This document shows, one piece after another, positions 63,721-64,000 of a stretch of 64,000 nucleotides of DNA. Within the stretch, counting starts at the first letter, position 1; each line of letters starts with the position of its first letter. Both the position numbers and the translations under genes were made by a program. Source of the stretch: Phocaeicola oris (lineage in GTDB: Bacteria > Bacteroidota > Bacteroidia > Bacteroidales > Bacteroidaceae); contig NZ_JAJLQX010000003.1 of NCBI RefSeq assembly GCF_021295095.1, positions 117,326-181,325 on the forward strand. The letters are read 5' to 3'. The notes under the pieces are model-generated. The model saw only the letters and a list, made by a program, of their open reading frames with translations. It had not been told where the DNA came from and searched no databases.

Positions 63721-64000
63721 TGACTTTACCTGATTTTACTAGACACTTTTTTGCTACATTAGCTGAACCGGTAGACACTTTTTTCCTTGCCATACTGATT
63801 CCCTATACACCATCGAGCAACCCGTGCTGTTTTGATAGACAGTGCAAGAAAACCGGACATGCAGAGTCCAGGGTTTGCTCGTTTGCTAAAACCGGATACC
63901 CCTCAATGGGGCATTCCGGTTTTTGACCGTCAAGGGCACCGGTTTACACCTTCCTCCGGACTTGCCGTTTGCCCCGGTAAAGTTACGATGTTTTTCCCAT
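63721..64000. mobile_element. Possible insertion-sequence end (partial)
   Basis: Two direct copies of the 13-mer TAGACACTTTTTT (63740-63752 and 63772-63784) are spaced 32 bp, like the multiple transposase-binding repeats at the ends of IS21-type elements. A hairpin with T-run follows (63888-63923, arms AAAACCGGA and TCCGGTTTT with an inner CCCC/GGGG stem). Short minus-strand frames open to the window edge could be a transposase C-terminus, but I recognise none. GC content rises relative to the rest. The element, if real, continues beyond the window. Confidence 0.35.

Overview
This window comes from a member of the Bacteroidales (Bacteroidota). The evidence is a SusC/SusD pair with an ECF sigma/FecR regulator, an hmuYRSTUV haem operon, the bifunctional fucose enzyme Fkp, a BspA-type leucine-rich repeat protein, and many copies of the Bacteroides-type promoter (TTTG or TTG, 19-20 nt, then TAnnTTTG). 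Composition is AT-rich. A gut or host-associated Bacteroides/Parabacteroides/Tannerella relative is likely; the genus cannot be fixed from sequence reading alone.

Layout. 1-1.9 kb: two minus-strand acyltransferase-like genes, the first cut by the window edge. 2-4.3 kb: pta-ackA acetate operon. 4.3-5.4 kb: a 1 kb gap with repeats and possible gene debris. 5.4-8.8 kb: flavodoxin and a GH78 alpha-L-rhamnosidase. 9.3-18.2 kb: the six-gene hmu haem uptake operon, whose CobN-like chelatase HmuS carries a Met-rich insert. 18.5-26.2 kb: minus-strand housekeeping and surface genes (mrp, BspA-like LRR, trmB, ilvE, xseB, xseA, a subtilisin-like protease). 26.3-33.3 kb: MATE pump, DUF2141 plus outer-membrane receptor pair, a cytidylate-kinase-like protein and an Xaa-Pro aminopeptidase. 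33.5-36.4 kb: fkp. 36.5-41.2 kb: sppA-lpxK-punA-thiL. 41.5-54.7 kb: a minus-strand carbohydrate locus made of ECF sigma, FecR, SusC with an STN domain, SusD, a Gfo/Idh oxidoreductase, a sugar isomerase, a tandem DUF1080 lipoprotein and an orphan TIM-barrel-like lipoprotein. 55.1-56.8 kb: tRNA-Phe, menA and a CPBP protease. 56.9-60.8 kb: a small basic protein, an M23 peptidase, a B3/4 protein, obgE, adk and hpt. 60.9-63.5 kb: nnrE/nnrD fusion and a DUF4831 protein. The last 280 bases look like the edge of an insertion sequence.

The most unusual feature is not a gene. Eight intergenic sites carry arrays with a strict 22-bp period: a 12-nt near-palindromic core (T-S-A ... T-S-A) followed by a 10-nt spacer. 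There are about 45 cores in all, always outside genes and mostly between convergent genes. Two sequence flavours, differing by a paired change in both half-sites, occur in the same register and even in the same array. I do not recognise this family.

The 41.5-54.7 kb locus reads as a regulated uptake and oxidative glycoside-cleavage system. SusC/D imports a glycoside; its STN domain signals through FecR to the ECF sigma factor; and the oxidoreductase, isomerase and DUF1080 proteins fit the known 3-keto-glycoside chemistry. A 20-bp hairpin separates susD from the enzyme genes and may set their relative expression.
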